The notes under the pieces are model-generated. The model saw only the letters and a list, made by a program, of their open reading frames with translations, searched no databases and was not told the origin of the DNA. DNA of 64,000 nt from Oscillospiraceae bacterium (lineage in GTDB: Bacteria; Bacillota; Clostridia; Oscillospirales; Acutalibacteraceae), in NCBI GenBank assembly GCA_015065615.1, contig SVPY01000004.1:1-64000 (forward strand), read 5' to 3'. Numbering within the stretch: the first letter of the stretch is position 1; every line of letters begins with the position of its first letter. Positions 1-7,690 of the stretch are shown in pieces. The translations under genes were made by a program, and so were the position numbers.

Positions 1-45
1 GTATTACTTTAATAACAGGCGGCCTGCGGCCGCTCTGGGCTATAA

Positions 46-78
46 AAGCCCAGTTCAGTACAAGACCGAACTGGGCTT
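46..78 (-). terminator. Hairpin downstream of the DUF4838 gene
   Basis: An 11-bp perfect stem (46-56 with 68-78, arm AAGCCCAGTTC) lies about 105 nt past the DUF4838 stop. On the minus strand it is followed by TTTTATAG, so it can act as a terminator. A third copy of the arm word at 35-41 can pair with 47-53 instead, giving two mutually exclusive hairpins. Positions 1-34 hold only a GC-rich inverted repeat (20-25 with 29-34); I see no gene there. Confidence 0.45.
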
Positions 79-182
79 CTAATACTATGGGGTTTTTAAG
101 TGTCTACTTTTCCTTGACAGATGCATGAAAATTAATTCAGCAGGTTTTTAAATTATAATTTAATAATCGGCCTAAATTATTA

Positions 183-1907
183 TTAAAGTTCTTCGTCGCC
201 TTCATCGGAGGGATAAAAATAAAATTCAGTGCCGCGCCACAAACCGTGAAGCAATGCGCGGTAGGTTGTTTCGGGAGAGCACCATTCGTCAATTCGGGTC
301 AGGCCGTAAGATTTCCAGTCTGTGAAGAATTTATTAGCTTCCTCTATGTTAAGTGAGTTATCCACCATAGCGCCGCGCTTAAGGCGCACCCAACGAACGG
401 AAAGCTCTGCCTTACCGATTCTATGAAGGCGAATAGGGTCACTATTTACTGCTTCCTTTGCCTTATCAATAAAGCCCTGCAGAGTATCCAAAACTTCCTT
501 TCTGAAAAGAGGGGTTGATAAATCATCCTGGAAACCTACGTGAATATTCTCATCCTCTGCAACCTTGCAGATATAGCTTATATATTCTCTTACGTAGGGC
601 GCGGCGTTGCCGTAGTAAAAGTCGGTAAATTCACGAATATGCTTCTGAACGTCTGTCCAGGGGTCCCATAGAAGCTTTGAGATAATGTACTCTCTGAGCT
701 CATTAAAATCCGTGCTGCCTGCTGAGGCACCGCAAGCCTGCTCAAATACACCTTTTACGTTGTTATTGGCAAAAGCCTGCATATTGGGCTGCAAAGCGTT
801 CCAGTTGGGGTGAGGTGCAGGATAATGAGAGAAGCAGGTGGTGTAATCCCAGATATAAACTCTGTCACACACACTGCCCCAGTTGTGAAGGTCAGTAATA
901 AAATCGGAGCGGCTGCCATCTGGCAAAATAACGGAGCGGTCCTGATCGCAGCTTTCAAAGCTATGGGAGAAACAAGCTTCTATAGAGCAAAGGCGAACAC
1001 ATACGTTGTGCCTTGCTTTTGTTCCCGAGGTGGGTATGGGGCGGGTATAGTTATAAGCAAGGGTATCGAAAATAACTTCGGGGAATTCGGGCTCAAGCCT
1101 TTCTGCAATAGCGTTAACAAACTTTAAAAGTGTACCCGAAGCACTGCCCTCTTTAAGGTCGGATGCACGGCAAGCAGGGCATTCACAGCTTTTTGCCCAG
1201 TCGTTCTGTGATATTGAAATAATTCTTGTTTCGGGATTTTCAAGAAGAACTTTTCTTACGTTCTCGATAGCTAATTCAAGAACGTCGGGGTTAGTAAGGC
1301 AAAGCTGATTTACGTTGCGCCTTGTAACACGCTCGCCGTTATATAAAGCGAAATATTCAGGGTGATCTTCACCGTAAATATCGGGGTCTATCATATTCTG
1401 AAAAGAATGAACGAACCAGGTGTAACCCATATGACCGCCGTGTTTTTCGCGTATATTGCAATGTTGTCCGTTAAGGCGGCACTTAACTGCAAAGCGTGAG
1501 TATTTTGTTGCTTCATGGTAGTTAAGGTCGCGGTACTCAAATACAGGCTTCTGGTGGGTATTAAGTTCAGGGAGAATTATTTTTTCTTTATAAGGTATTA
1601 GCTCGCTTGTCGCAGTGAAAAAACGGCAGCCAAGGGCTTCAAGAAGTTCGTAAACACCGTAAATTACACCTCTTTTACCACCTTTAATATTAACTTTGAA
1701 TCGCTCTGAAGTAATTATAAATTCATCGTTACCAAGCTTTGAGTCAAGGCTAAGTGAAATCTGATTATCTTTTTGAGTTTCTGTAGTTTCAAATATCTCA
1801 CCGGACATTAAGCTTAAGTAGTGGCAAAGCTCCTTAGCGGCGTAACTAACCTGTTCGGGAGCGTCTTTTGGAATAAGGATAGTAATTATTGAAGTTTGTG
1901 TTTTCAT
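183..1907 (-). CDS. DUF4838 domain-containing protein
   Basis: This 574-residue protein matches by eye the DUF4838 family, found in carbohydrate-degradation loci and thought to be glycosidase-related. Its N-terminus (about 1-115) resembles the small alpha/beta domain that precedes catalytic barrels in GH20 and GH67 enzymes, including the segment GVYELLEALGCRFF. The centre carries the family-typical HPEYFALYNG and a Cys pair in CECPACR. No signal peptide is visible, so it probably acts in the cytoplasm. The ATG follows a strong AAGGAGG site. It lies 80 nt downstream of the AraC gene on the same strand and opposite xylAB, so co-regulation with xylose genes is plausible. The substrate is unknown. 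Confidence 0.75.
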   Translation of the reverse strand: MKTQTSIITILIPKDAPEQVSYAAKELCHYLSLMSGEIFETTETQKDNQISLSLDSKLGNDEFIITSERFKVNIKGGKRGVIYGVYELLEALGCRFFTATSELIPYKEKIILPELNTHQKPVFEYRDLNYHEATKYSRFAVKCRLNGQHCNIREKHGGHMGYTWFVHSFQNMIDPDIYGEDHPEYFALYNGERVTRRNVNQLCLTNPDVLELAIENVRKVLLENPETRIISISQNDWAKSCECPACRASDLKEGSASGTLLKFVNAIAERLEPEFPEVIFDTLAYNYTRPIPTSGTKARHNVCVRLCSIEACFSHSFESCDQDRSVILPDGSRSDFITDLHNWGSVCDRVYIWDYTTCFSHYPAPHPNWNALQPNMQAFANNNVKGVFEQACGASAGSTDFNELREYIISKLLWDPWTDVQKHIREFTDFYYGNAAPYVREYISYICKVAEDENIHVGFQDDLSTPLFRKEVLDTLQGFIDKAKEAVNSDPIRLHRIGKAELSVRWVRLKRGAMVDNSLNIEEANKFFTDWKSYGLTRIDEWCSPETTYRALLHGLWRGTEFYFYPSDEGDEEL

Positions 1908-1987
1908 TATTAGTTTCCTCCTTAATTATTATTATTTGTTCTGATATATGAAATTAAAATATTAAGGCAATAAAATACGGTAATGAT

Positions 1988-2815
1988 TTATGATTCCTTA
2001 TAAATACCGCGCTTGTTTATTTCAATTTCGTCGGGGGTGGCGTTTAAAGAACGGTAATCTTTGGGTATATCACCCGTATACTTTTTGAAGTTTCGGTTAA
2101 AGGTACGAAGGCTATCATAGCCGCAGCGGTTACTGATTTCCAAAACCGAGAGCTCCGTTGTTTTTAAAAGGTAACTTGCGTGGCTTATTTTTATCATATT
2201 CACGTATTCGTTATATGAAAATCCGATATTCTGCTTGAAGAATTTACTTAAATAGGTGTAATCGTACTTAATATTTTCGGCAAGGGCTTTTAAAGAGCAG
2301 GCTCCGTAGCAGTTTTTTTCGATATAGTCAAGCATAGTGTATAAAAGGGAGAGGTGCTTGGGCTGATTTTCACTGCTTTGAAAATCTTTATTTTCAGAGA
2401 AAAATCCGAGAACAGTGTAAAGTATGCCCTTTACTTTAAAAATGCTGTCGCTTTGCTCTATATCCGCAAAAAGCTTGAAAAGCTCAGGGGGGGTGCCGTC
2501 AAAAAGTATGGCGTTAGGTATCTTCTTACCCATCTGTTTTGTGAAATGCCCCACCATATCGGGGGAGAAGATAATAAGCTTATGGCGGCTTGCGGTTTTG
2601 GTCTCAAAGGAGTGGAGGCGGTTGGGGAAAATAACAGCCATTTGGTTTTTCTTTACCGTGGTGCTTACGCCGTCGGCCAATATATTTAACTCGCCGTCAA
2701 GTACCGCTACTATCTCAAAGCAGTAGTGAACGTGAGGAGGGTAGCTTAAATTTTCAGCTTGTTCTATTTTGAAATACTCGGGATTTAAGCCGTGCCAGGA
2801 TTCATACAATGCCAT
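1988..2815 (-). CDS. AraC family transcriptional regulator
   Basis: This is a sugar-type AraC/XylS regulator. An N-terminal cupin sensor (about 1-130, with PPHVHYCFEIV) precedes a C-terminal pair of helix-turn-helix motifs (about 175-262), including SLKALAENIKYDYTYLSKFF and the signature ISNRCGYDSLRTFNRNFKKY. The frame can be opened from a TTG at 2833, but I prefer the ATG at 2815. It begins MALYESWHGL, has a weak GGTG site at good spacing, and leaves a normal leader after the promoter at 2858-2886; the TTG would sit close to the transcript start. It is divergent from xylA and upstream of the DUF4838 gene, so it probably controls one or both. The inducer is not evident. Confidence 0.85.
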   Translation of the reverse strand: MALYESWHGLNPEYFKIEQAENLSYPPHVHYCFEIVAVLDGELNILADGVSTTVKKNQMAVIFPNRLHSFETKTASRHKLIIFSPDMVGHFTKQMGKKIPNAILFDGTPPELFKLFADIEQSDSIFKVKGILYTVLGFFSENKDFQSSENQPKHLSLLYTMLDYIEKNCYGACSLKALAENIKYDYTYLSKFFKQNIGFSYNEYVNMIKISHASYLLKTTELSVLEISNRCGYDSLRTFNRNFKKYTGDIPKDYRSLNATPDEIEINKRGIYKES

Positions 2816-2857
2816 AAAATCACACCAAATCAATGAAAAATTACTTGAACTTTATAT

Positions 2858-2886
2858 ATTTTAACATAAATCACAAATTTTGTCTA
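2858..2886 (-). promoter_or_regulatory. Promoter of the AraC gene
   Basis: On the minus strand, TAGACA (2881-2886) and TAAAAT (2858-2863) are 17 nt apart, with a TGT extension before the -10. Transcription would start near 2851 and read into the AraC regulator and perhaps on into the DUF4838 gene. Confidence 0.7.
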
Positions 2887-2907
2887 TAACTAATACAACA
2901 ATTGCCG

Positions 2908-2936
2908 TGAAAAAACAAGATTTAGTCTGTTATAAT
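2908..2936 (+). promoter_or_regulatory. Promoter of xylAB
   Basis: A consensus TATAAT (2931-2936) with the TGT extension at 2928-2930 forms an extended -10. The -35 position (2908-2913, TGAAAA) is poor, as expected for a promoter that needs an activator. It lies about 22 nt from the divergent AraC promoter, so one bound regulator could affect both. Confidence 0.65.
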
Positions 2937-2977
2937 TAAAGTAGCTAAATTTCGGAAATAAAGAAAGGATAATTATT

Positions 2978-4297
2978 ATGAGAGAATTTTTCCCTGAGAT
3001 ACCTTACGTTAAGTACGAAGGTCCCAAAAGCAAGAACCCCTTTGCATTCAGATACTATGACCCCGATAAAGTAATAAACGGCAAGAAAATGCGCGAGCAC
3101 TTAAAGTTTGCTCTTTCCTACTGGCATACAATGTGCGGCGACGGTACCGATATGTTCGGCAGAGGTACTTACGTTAAGAATTTCGGTGCTGAGGACGTAA
3201 TGGAAGTTTATAAGAATAAGGCTTATGCGGCTTTTGAATTTATGGATAAGCTTTCTGTTGACTACTTCTGCTTCCACGACCGCGACATCGCTCCCGAGGC
3301 TGATACTTTAAAGGAAACAAACGAGAGATTGGATGTTATCAGCGACCTTATCAAGGAGCTTATGGAAAAATACGATAAGAAGCTTCTTTGGGGTACTGCC
3401 AACTGCTTCAATAACCCCCGTTATATGCACGGCGCAGGTACTTCCCCCAATGCCGAGGTATTTGCCTTCGCAGCAGCGCAGATAAAAAAGGCCATTGAGC
3501 TGACCGTAAAATTCGGCGGTAAGGGCTACGTTTACTGGGGCGGCAGAGAGGGCTACGAAACTCTTCTTAACACGGATATGAAGCTTGAGCTTGACAATAT
3601 GGCACGCCTTTTAAAGATGACAAGTGAGTACGCAAGAAGCATCGGCTTCGAAGGCGACTTCTACATTGAACCCAAACCCAAGGAGCCCACAAAGCATCAG
3701 TATGATTTCGATGCCGCTACCGTTATAGGCTTCCTGAATAAATACGGTCTTGATAAGGATTTCAAACTTAATATTGAAGCTAACCACGCAACACTTGCAG
3801 GCCACACCTTCCAGCACGAGCTGGCTGTAGCAAGAATCAACGGTATGTTCGGCTCTATCGATGCCAACCAGGGCGATATGCTCATTGGCTGGGATACTGA
3901 CCAGTTCCCCACCAACGTATACGATACAACTCTCTGCATGAGCGAAGTTATTAAGGCAGGCGGATTTACAAACGGCGGCTTAAACTTCGATGCTAAAACA
4001 AGAAGAGGCTCCTTCACTCCTGAGGATATTGCTCTTGCTTATATTGCAGGTATGGATGCCTTCGCATTCGGCTTTATTAAGGCAATGGAAATTGAAGAGG
4101 ACGGCAGACTTAACGAGTTCGTAAAGAACAGATACTCTAGCTATGAAACTGGCCTCGGCGCTGATATTGTAAACGGCAAAGTTACTATTGAAGAGCTCGA
4201 AAAGTATGCTCTCGAAAAGGGCGACGTAATTGAAGCTGTTAAGAGCGGCCGCCAGGAGAGACTTGAAACAATTTTAAACGAAGTTATTTTTAAATGA
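2978..4297 (+). CDS. xylA: Xylose isomerase
   Basis: Interconverts D-xylose and D-xylulose in the cytoplasm, the entry step of xylose catabolism. The 439 residues match the long class II enzyme. Catalytic His100 and Asp103 lie in [10 protein letters not shown], the WGGREGYE motif follows near residue 188, and metal-binding residues are seen in [14 protein letters not shown] and [17 protein letters not shown]. The ATG follows an AAAGGA site. It is transcribed with xylulokinase, 45 nt downstream. No XylR repressor is in the window; the divergent AraC regulator is the likely controller. Confidence 0.97.
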   Translation: MREFFPEIPYVKYEGPKSKNPFAFRYYDPDKVINGKKMREHLKFALSYWHTMCGDGTDMFGRGTYVKNFGAEDVMEVYKNKAYAAFEFMDKLSVDYFCFHDRDIAPEADTLKETNERLDVISDLIKELMEKYDKKLLWGTANCFNNPRYMHGAGTSPNAEVFAFAAAQIKKAIELTVKFGGKGYVYWGGREGYETLLNTDMKLELDNMARLLKMTSEYARSIGFEGDFYIEPKPKEPTKHQYDFDAATVIGFLNKYGLDKDFKLNIEANHATLAGHTFQHELAVARINGMFGSIDANQGDMLIGWDTDQFPTNVYDTTLCMSEVIKAGGFTNGGLNFDAKTRRGSFTPEDIALAYIAGMDAFAFGFIKAMEIEEDGRLNEFVKNRYSSYETGLGADIVNGKVTIEELEKYALEKGDVIEAVKSGRQERLETILNEVIFK

Positions 4298-4342
4298 TAA
4301 CTTAAAAAATGTATAGGAGAGACTTTCAGTCGGATATATACT

Positions 4343-5857
4343 ATGTACGTAATAGGTATTGATTTAGGTACTTCAGGTACCAAAACGGTTCTTTTTGATA
4401 CTAAAGGTAACGTGGTTGCATCCAAAACCGTGGAGTATCCCATGTTTCAGCCCAAAAACGGCTGGGCAGAGCAGGAGCCCCTTGATTGGTGGAACGCTTC
4501 GGTAGAGGGCATTAAGGCTGTTATAAAGGGCGTTGACCCCGAAAATATTGTTTCTATCGGTATTTCGGGTCAGATGCACGGCCTCGTTATGCTGGATAAA
4601 GAAAACAAGGTTTTAAGAAGAAGTATTATCTGGTGCGACCAGCGAACAGGTAAGGAATGCGCGGAAATTGAAAAGAGGGTAGGTAAAGAAAGACTCATCG
4701 AAATTACCGCTAACCCCGCTTTGCCCGGTTTCACGGCATCCAAAATCTTATGGGTGAGAAATAACGAGCCCGATATTTACGCTAAGTGCGCTCATATTTT
4801 ACTTCCCAAGGACTACGTAAGGTTTATGCTTACGGGTGAATACGCTACCGAGGTTTCGGATGCTTCGGGTATGCAGCTTCTTGATATCAGGAACCGCTGC
4901 TGGAGTAAAGAGGTTTTAGAAAAGCTTGAAATAGATATAAGCTTGCTGGGAAAAATGTACGAATCCCCTGAGGTTACAGGCTATATCGCCGAGGAAATTG
5001 CCGCTTTAACAGGTCTTAAAGCAGGCACTATGGTGGTTGGCGGCGCAGGCGATAACGCCGCCGCGGCTGTGGGTATGGGCGTTGTGGAAAACGGCAAGGC
5101 TTTCACAACTATAGGCACCAGCGGTGTTGTGTTTATGCACACGGATGACCTTCTCATTGACCCCAAGGGCAGAGTTCACACCTTCTGCTGTGCGGTACCC
5201 GGTAAGTGGCATGTTATGGGTGTTACTCAGGGTGCAGGTCTTTCACTTAAGTGGTTCAGGGATAATTTCTGTCAGGATATTAAAAACGAAGCGGAAAAAC
5301 AGGGTGTTGACCCCTACTTTATTATGGATAAAATGGCGGAAGAATCCCCTATCGGCAGTGAGAGACTTCTGTTTTTACCCTACTTAATGGGCGAAAGAAC
5401 ACCTCACCTTGATTCTGATTGCCGCGGTGTATTTTTCGGTATTTCAGCTATTCACCAGAAAAAAGACTTCATCAGAGCGGTTATGGAGGGTGTAAGCTTC
5501 TCTTTAATGGATTGCCTCTCTGTATTCGGTGAAATGGGCGCAGCGCCCAGTGAGATGCTTGCCTGCGGTGGTGGCGGAAGCAGTAAACTCTGGAGAAAGA
5601 TGCTTTCAGATATTTATAATACCGAAATTGCAACCATAAAAAGTAAGGAGGGTCCCGCTTTGGGCGTTGCAATCTTGGCTATGGTGGGCGCAGGTATTTA
5701 TAATTCTGTTGAAGAAGCTTGCAAAGCCTGCATCGAAAAGGCAAGTATTCAGGCACCTATGAAGGAAAACCACGAAAGATATATGGAGTTTTATAAGCTT
5801 TATAAAGAGCTTTACCCTATTTTAAAAAGCAGCTTTAAGGCTTTGGCAGAAAAATAA
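4343..5857 (+). CDS. xylB: Xylulokinase
   Basis: An FGGY-family carbohydrate kinase that phosphorylates D-xylulose to xylulose 5-phosphate for the pentose phosphate pathway. The 504-residue length is normal. The N-terminal ATPase loop GIDLGTSGTKTVLFD (about 4-18), the substrate-contact segment GISGQMHGLVMLD (about 74-86), the catalytic-base region GGAGDNAAAAVGMG (about 233-246) and the C-terminal GGGGSSKLWRKM are all present. It is the second gene of the xylAB operon and ends at a strong terminator. Confidence 0.96.
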   Translation: MYVIGIDLGTSGTKTVLFDTKGNVVASKTVEYPMFQPKNGWAEQEPLDWWNASVEGIKAVIKGVDPENIVSIGISGQMHGLVMLDKENKVLRRSIIWCDQRTGKECAEIEKRVGKERLIEITANPALPGFTASKILWVRNNEPDIYAKCAHILLPKDYVRFMLTGEYATEVSDASGMQLLDIRNRCWSKEVLEKLEIDISLLGKMYESPEVTGYIAEEIAALTGLKAGTMVVGGAGDNAAAAVGMGVVENGKAFTTIGTSGVVFMHTDDLLIDPKGRVHTFCCAVPGKWHVMGVTQGAGLSLKWFRDNFCQDIKNEAEKQGVDPYFIMDKMAEESPIGSERLLFLPYLMGERTPHLDSDCRGVFFGISAIHQKKDFIRAVMEGVSFSLMDCLSVFGEMGAAPSEMLACGGGGSSKLWRKMLSDIYNTEIATIKSKEGPALGVAILAMVGAGIYNSVEEACKACIEKASIQAPMKENHERYMEFYKLYKELYPILKSSFKALAEK

Positions 5858-5877
5858 ACAAACTTAAGCAAAAGTAT

Positions 5878-5907
5878 AAGGGCGGAAATTAACCGCCCTT
5901 TATTTTT
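5878..5907 (+). terminator. Terminator of xylAB
   Basis: An 8-bp G+C-rich stem AAGGGCGG/CCGCCCTT (5878-5885 with 5893-5900), a 7-nt loop and the tail TATTTTT form a standard intrinsic terminator just after xylB. Confidence 0.9.
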
Positions 5908-5937
5908 ATGCTCCCATATATAAGGTAGGCTTTCATA

Positions 5938-5966
5938 TTGTAAATCCCGACATATTATGTTAAAAT
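5938..5966 (+). promoter_or_regulatory. Promoter before the small ORF and radical SAM gene
   Basis: TTGTAA (5938-5943) and TAAAAT (5961-5966) are exactly 17 nt apart, with a TGT extension at 5958-5960. This well-formed promoter starts transcription just before a 23-codon frame with a strong ribosome site, and it would then read into the radical SAM gene. Confidence 0.65.
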
Positions 5967-5987
5967 TTAATAAAGGAGATGAAATCT

Positions 5988-6059
5988 TTGAAAAGAAATA
6001 AACGAGATAACTGCTCGGTGAGAGTTAAGGCTGCTTTTACCGAGTATAATAAGCCTTGA
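5988..6059 (+). CDS. Possible 23-residue peptide upstream of a radical SAM gene
   Basis: A short frame opens with TTG at 5988, 9 nt after a strong AAGGAG site, and stops with TGA at 6057. It encodes a basic peptide with one Cys (MKRNKRDNC, then SVRVKAAFTEYNKP). An in-frame ATG at 5979 touches the ribosome site and is less likely. It sits 59 nt before the radical SAM gene and directly behind a good promoter. It could be a peptide substrate of that enzyme, a regulatory leader peptide, or a decayed fragment. Its DNCSVRVKAAF partly echoes DNCTGRCKHCSF of the downstream enzyme, with two cysteines lost, and the DNA is also similar there. Translation is unproven. Confidence 0.35.
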   Translation: MKRNKRDNCSVRVKAAFTEYNKP

Positions 6060-6118
6060 TTTTCACCTTTCCTATTTATATATAAACTCAGATTTATTTA
6101 TTTTAGAAAGGATAAATT

Positions 6119-7054
6119 ATGAAAATATCACCTTATTTAAATATAGAGAGACTTGAATTTATAGTTACGGATAACTGCACGGGCAGGTGTAAGCACTGCT
6201 CCTTTATTGAGAGGGTGGAAAATAAAGCCCTCGGCGGATATAACTGTGTTAAGAAAGAGAAGGCAGCGGAATTTATAAAAGTTTTAACGAAACATTTTAA
6301 CATTAAATCCCTTATGACCTTCGGCGGCGAGCCTCTTTTATACCCCGAAACCGTGGCTTTAATTCACAAAACCGCCTGTGAGTGCGGCATAAATAAGCGC
6401 CAGCTTATTACCAACGGCTATTTTACCAAGGATGTAGCGAGAATAAACGAAGTTACTTTAATGCTTAAAGAAGCAGGGGTAAACGACGTGCTTCTTTCTG
6501 CGGACGTATTCCATCAGGAAAAAATTCCTTTGAATACGGTAAAATTATTTGCCGAAAAATTGGAGGAATTAAATATCCCCTCAAGGCTTTCCCCTGCTTG
6601 GGTGGTAAAGCGGGATTTCCCTTGTGAATATAACAGTAAAACCGAGGAAATTTTAAAAAGCTTCAGTTTGCCTATTGGCGAAGGCAACGATATTTTCCTT
6701 TCGGGTAACGCCGTGAAATATTTAAGCGAATATTACGAAAAGCCAAAGCTTAATTTAAATTCAAAATGCGGCGAGATGCCCTACACGGATAAGCTAAATA
6801 ATATCACCTCCCTCTCGTTAGAGCCAAACGGCGATTTAAACGTATGTAATTTCGTGATAGGTAATATCTATAACGAGGATATAGAAGAGATTCTTTGTAG
6901 ATATGACCCGTACGAAAATAAATGGATGAAAGCTTTAATCGAGGGCGGCGCAAAGGAAGTTTTAGAGCTTTGCAAGAAGGAGAATATTAAAATAAATACC
7001 GAAAACGCCCGTAATGTATGCGATATCTGCAGGCTTATAAATAAATTTATTTAA
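6119..7054 (+). CDS. Radical SAM protein with SPASM-like C-terminus
   Basis: The N-terminal radical SAM domain carries the [4Fe-4S] motif CX3CX2C at Cys20, Cys24 and Cys27 (DNCTGRCKHC) and the SAM-binding GGEPLLYPE near residue 67. The C-terminal third resembles a SPASM/twitch domain: a LEPNGDLNVCNF segment, GNIYNEDIEEIL, and Cys residues ending in CDICR suggest an auxiliary Fe-S cluster. Enzymes of this build often modify peptides or carbohydrates. At 311 residues it is short for a full SPASM enzyme. The ATG follows AGAAAGGA. No transporter or protease gene is adjacent. The substrate is unknown; the small frame immediately upstream is a candidate. Confidence 0.85.
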   Translation: MKISPYLNIERLEFIVTDNCTGRCKHCSFIERVENKALGGYNCVKKEKAAEFIKVLTKHFNIKSLMTFGGEPLLYPETVALIHKTACECGINKRQLITNGYFTKDVARINEVTLMLKEAGVNDVLLSADVFHQEKIPLNTVKLFAEKLEELNIPSRLSPAWVVKRDFPCEYNSKTEEILKSFSLPIGEGNDIFLSGNAVKYLSEYYEKPKLNLNSKCGEMPYTDKLNNITSLSLEPNGDLNVCNFVIGNIYNEDIEEILCRYDPYENKWMKALIEGGAKEVLELCKKENIKINTENARNVCDICRLINKFI

Positions 7055-7095
7055 ATTTATTCGTTACTTCTGATAAAAAAAGGTTACTTTATAGG

Positions 7096-7110
7096 TGAAA
7101 GGACCTTTCA
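7096..7110. promoter_or_regulatory. Perfect palindrome before the sigma-factor gene
   Basis: TGAAAGG-A-CCTTTCA is a perfect 7-nt inverted repeat around one base, 22 nt before the sigma-factor start codon. Its position suits an operator or a site recognised by the sigma factor's own holoenzyme. No second copy was searched for. Confidence 0.35.
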
Positions 7111-7132
7111 GAAAACAAGAAGGAGGGATAAA

Positions 7133-7690
7133 ATGGAGGACGAGAAAATAGTTTCGCTGTTTCTTGGAAGAGACGAAAACGCAATAACCGAGTGCAAAAG
7201 TAAGTACCACGGTTTTCTTTCTTCGGTTTCTTTCAATATTCTTAATAATAAAGAGGATGGCGAGGAATGTGTGAACGATACCTATCTCAGCGCTTGGCAT
7301 AGGATTCCTCCCGAAAAGCCGAGGTTTTTAAGGGCGTTTCTTTCTAAAATCACAAGGAACATTTCCCTTAATAAATTAAGGTTTAAAAGCGCGGAGAAAA
7401 GAGGCGGCAGCGAGGCGCTTATTTCCCTTGACGAGCTGTGTGATTTTATTTCGGCGGAAGAAAGCGTTGAGGATAAAATTGAGGCAAAAGAGCTCAGCCG
7501 TTACATAGAAAAGTTCCTCCTGAAGGAGAAAAAGGAAGTAAGAATTCTTTTTGTAAGAAGGTACTTTTTCTTCGACTCCGTTAAAAAGCTTGCACAAGAT
7601 TTTTCTTTAAGTGAAAACGCAGTGAAAATGCGCCTTTCAAGGCTGAGGAAATCTCTTGCAGATTACTTAAGAGAGGAGAATTTAATATGA
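7133..7690 (+). CDS. Sigma-70 family (ECF-like) RNA polymerase sigma factor
   Basis: This 185-residue protein has the two-domain ECF layout. Region 2 (about 15-85) includes NKEDGEECVNDTYLSAW and the helix ending ISLNKLRF; region 4 (about 120-178) ends in a helix-turn-helix, LSENAVKMRLSRLRKSL. The start follows AGAAGGAGGG. Its TGA overlaps the ATG of the next gene (ATGA), so the two products are made together, the usual pattern for a sigma factor and its anti-sigma factor. Here that partner is a membrane-anchored serpin. Targets are unknown; autoregulation through the upstream palindrome is possible. Confidence 0.88.
   Translation: MEDEKIVSLFLGRDENAITECKSKYHGFLSSVSFNILNNKEDGEECVNDTYLSAWHRIPPEKPRFLRAFLSKITRNISLNKLRFKSAEKRGGSEALISLDELCDFISAEESVEDKIEAKELSRYIEKFLLKEKKEVRILFVRRYFFFDSVKKLAQDFSLSENAVKMRLSRLRKSLADYLREENLI

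Noticed and set aside
20..34. GC-rich inverted repeat at the start as an rRNA or tRNA end
   Set aside because: No CCA end, no tRNA arms and no rRNA signature; it is only a short inverted repeat at the window edge.
810..1127. Plus-strand frame of 105 codons inside the DUF4838 gene
   Set aside because: Antisense to a real coding region, no ribosome site, no domain.
2816..2833. The TTG codon at 2833 as the start of the AraC gene
   Set aside because: The in-frame ATG at 2815 begins a typical AraC N-terminus and suits the promoter position; the TTG has no ribosome site.
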